In this document: positions 39,969-41,050 of the stretch, one piece after another
Layout: every line of letters begins with the position of its first letter
How positions within the stretch are numbered: position 1 is the first letter of the stretch
Source: a bacterium
Lineage (GTDB): Bacteria; Campylobacterota; Campylobacteria; Campylobacterales; Arcobacteraceae
Assembly (NCBI GenBank): GCA_018816105.1
Contig: JAHIWE010000007.1
Span: 1 to 41,050, forward strand
Direction: 5' to 3'
DNA length: 41,050 nt
Position numbers and translations under genes: made by a program
Notes under the pieces: generated by a model
Database searches by the model: none
Told to the model about the DNA's origin: nothing
Seen by the model: the letters and a program-made list of their open reading frames with translations, nothing else

Positions 39969-41050
39969 ATTAAAACTTTTACATCAATGAACTTAGATGA
40001 AAAAATCATAAGTGCACTAAAAGATTTAGATTATAAAGAAGCTACGGAAATACAAAAAAAAGCTATTCCAATTGCTTTAAAAAGAAGAGATATATTAGCT
40101 GCTGCTCAAAGTGGAACAGGCAAAACAGCTGCATTTTTATTACCAATATTAACAGAATTATTGGGAATAAAACAAGTAAATAAACCAATACTTAGAGCTT
40201 TGATTTTAGTTCCTACAAGAGAATTAGCAAGTCAAATATCAAAAGCAGTTGATGATTTTTCAAAATATATGGATATTGAATCACTTGCTATGGTTGGTGG
40301 AGTTTCAACAAAAGATCAAGAGAAAAAAATTGCAAAGGGTATCGATATTTTAGTTGCAACATCAGGAAGATTGATGGAACATTTAAAAAATGGAACAGTT
40401 GATTTATCAAGTGTAACAACTGTTGTAATAGATGAAGTTGATACTTTGCTAGATATGGGATTCTTAGAAGATATTGAAAAAATTCTTCCAAATGTAGGAC
40501 CAAAAAGACAAATCATGATGTTTTCTGCAACTATGAATCAAAATGTAAAAAAACTTGCAAAAGAGTTTTTAACAGATCCAGTTGTAATTGAAGTAGCACA
40601 ACAAAGATCAACTGTAAAAATCATTGACCAACAAATAGTTTTAGTTGATGAAGCAAATAAAGCAGCGGCACTTTCATATATCATTGGTTCAAATAACTAT
40701 TCACAAGTTTTAGTATTTGTAAATATGAAAATGGAAGCTGATGCTTTAGTTGAGCATCTAGAATTAGATGGATTAACAGCTGGTTGTATTCATGGTGATG
40801 TGAGACAAACAGCACGTGCTAAAGTTATGAGAAAATTCAAATCAGGTGATATTAGAGTTTTAGTAGCAACTGATATTGCAGCTCGAGGAATTGATATTCA
40901 ACTTCTTCCAATAGTTGTAAATTATGCTTTACCAGAAACGGTAACAGATTATACACATAGAATTGGAAGAACAGGACGTGCTGGAAATGCAGGAATTGCA
41001 TTAACACTTTTAAGTGTTAAAGATTATAAAATGATGATTGATATTGAAAA
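39969..41050 (+). CDS. DEAD-box-type ATP-dependent RNA helicase (3' end outside window), apparent ATT start
   Basis: At least 360 codons of a RhlE/CsdA-like helicase, running off the edge. Motifs: Q (EIQKKAIPIAL), I (AAQSGTGKT), Ia (PTRELASQ), II as DEVD at residues 155-158 instead of DEAD, III (SAT), V (VATDIAARGIDI), VI (HRIGRTGRAG). The protein unwinds or remodels RNA, often in ribosome assembly and cold growth. The start is ATT at 39969: AAGGA ends 6 nt before it, the residues KTFTSMNLDEKI match the usual opening of the family, and there is no ATG, GTG or TTG in frame back to the stop at 39948. The first ATG (39987) has no ribosome binding site and cuts the conserved opening. Confidence 0.9.
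   Translation, partial: MKTFTSMNLDEKIISALKDLDYKEATEIQKKAIPIALKRRDILAAAQSGTGKTAAFLLPILTELLGIKQVNKPILRALILVPTRELASQISKAVDDFSKYMDIESLAMVGGVSTKDQEKKIAKGIDILVATSGRLMEHLKNGTVDLSSVTTVVIDEVDTLLDMGFLEDIEKILPNVGPKRQIMMFSATMNQNVKKLAKEFLTDPVVIEVAQQRSTVKIIDQQIVLVDEANKAAALSYIIGSNNYSQVLVFVNMKMEADALVEHLELDGLTAGCIHGDVRQTARAKVMRKFKSGDIRVLVATDIAARGIDIQLLPIVVNYALPETVTDYTHRIGRTGRAGNAGIALTLLSVKDYKMMIDIE

Noticed and set aside
40288-40516. Two minus-strand frames at the right edge
   Set aside because: Antisense to the helicase, whose motifs are unmistakable in the plus strand.

Overview
The window is AT-rich DNA, dense with genes, and reads as Campylobacterota chromosome, most likely an Arcobacter-type genus. Three points support this: the low-GC codon use; promoters built around TATAAT with weak -35 boxes; and the minus-strand run aroB, MscS-like channel, mtaB, FtsH-like ATPase, whose order I recall from Helicobacter pylori (HP0283 to HP0286), followed here by bioV, a pimelate esterase known from this phylum. 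This assignment is from reading, not from a search.

Layout. Bases 1-20600 are an accessory, regulator-rich region made mostly of one- to four-gene units on the minus strand. They are: a truncated two-domain periplasmic sensor (1-1753); a TetR regulator with a 206-aa unknown protein, divergent from a carboxymuconolactone decarboxylase-like protein (1872-3697); a PhnA-type zinc-ribbon protein; a decayed copy of the 206-aa gene (4168-4343); an EamA exporter divergent from a Crp/Fnr-type regulator; a homocysteine methyltransferase; an ABC-F ATPase with an elaborate 5' leader (7291-8893); VOC and AraC genes; a second decayed gene (10188-10370); an acetyltransferase, chorismate mutase-like and GyrI-like group; an orphan ABC ATPase; a beta-propeller, AraC, racemase, YjbR and DUF2867 run; a second VOC copy; a hipBA module with an extra HipB-like gene; and a solitary KAP-type P-loop NTPase.

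Bases 20700-41050 are mostly housekeeping genes: yciI-like and dapE; a 1149-aa DUF748/AsmA-like envelope protein with 42-residue tandem repeats; two small unknown proteins; mutS2; a small helix-turn-helix-like protein; a chemoreceptor; a SLC13-type anion transporter; the compact aroB to mogA operon; and a divergent DEAD-box-type RNA helicase that runs off the right edge.

The observations I rate highest are: (i) a leader upstream of the ABC-F gene with a promoter, a five-codon peptide and mutually exclusive hairpins, one of which masks the gene's ribosome binding site; (ii) an FtsH relative that keeps its AAA+ ATPase but has lost the HEXXH protease motif; (iii) the solitary KAP NTPase beside hipBA; (iv) an apparent AUU start codon on the helicase; and (v) two gene remnants that can only be seen by reading through stops and frameshifts. 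There is no CRISPR array, rRNA, tRNA or insertion sequence that I can support. No gene-free stretch exceeds about 270 bases.
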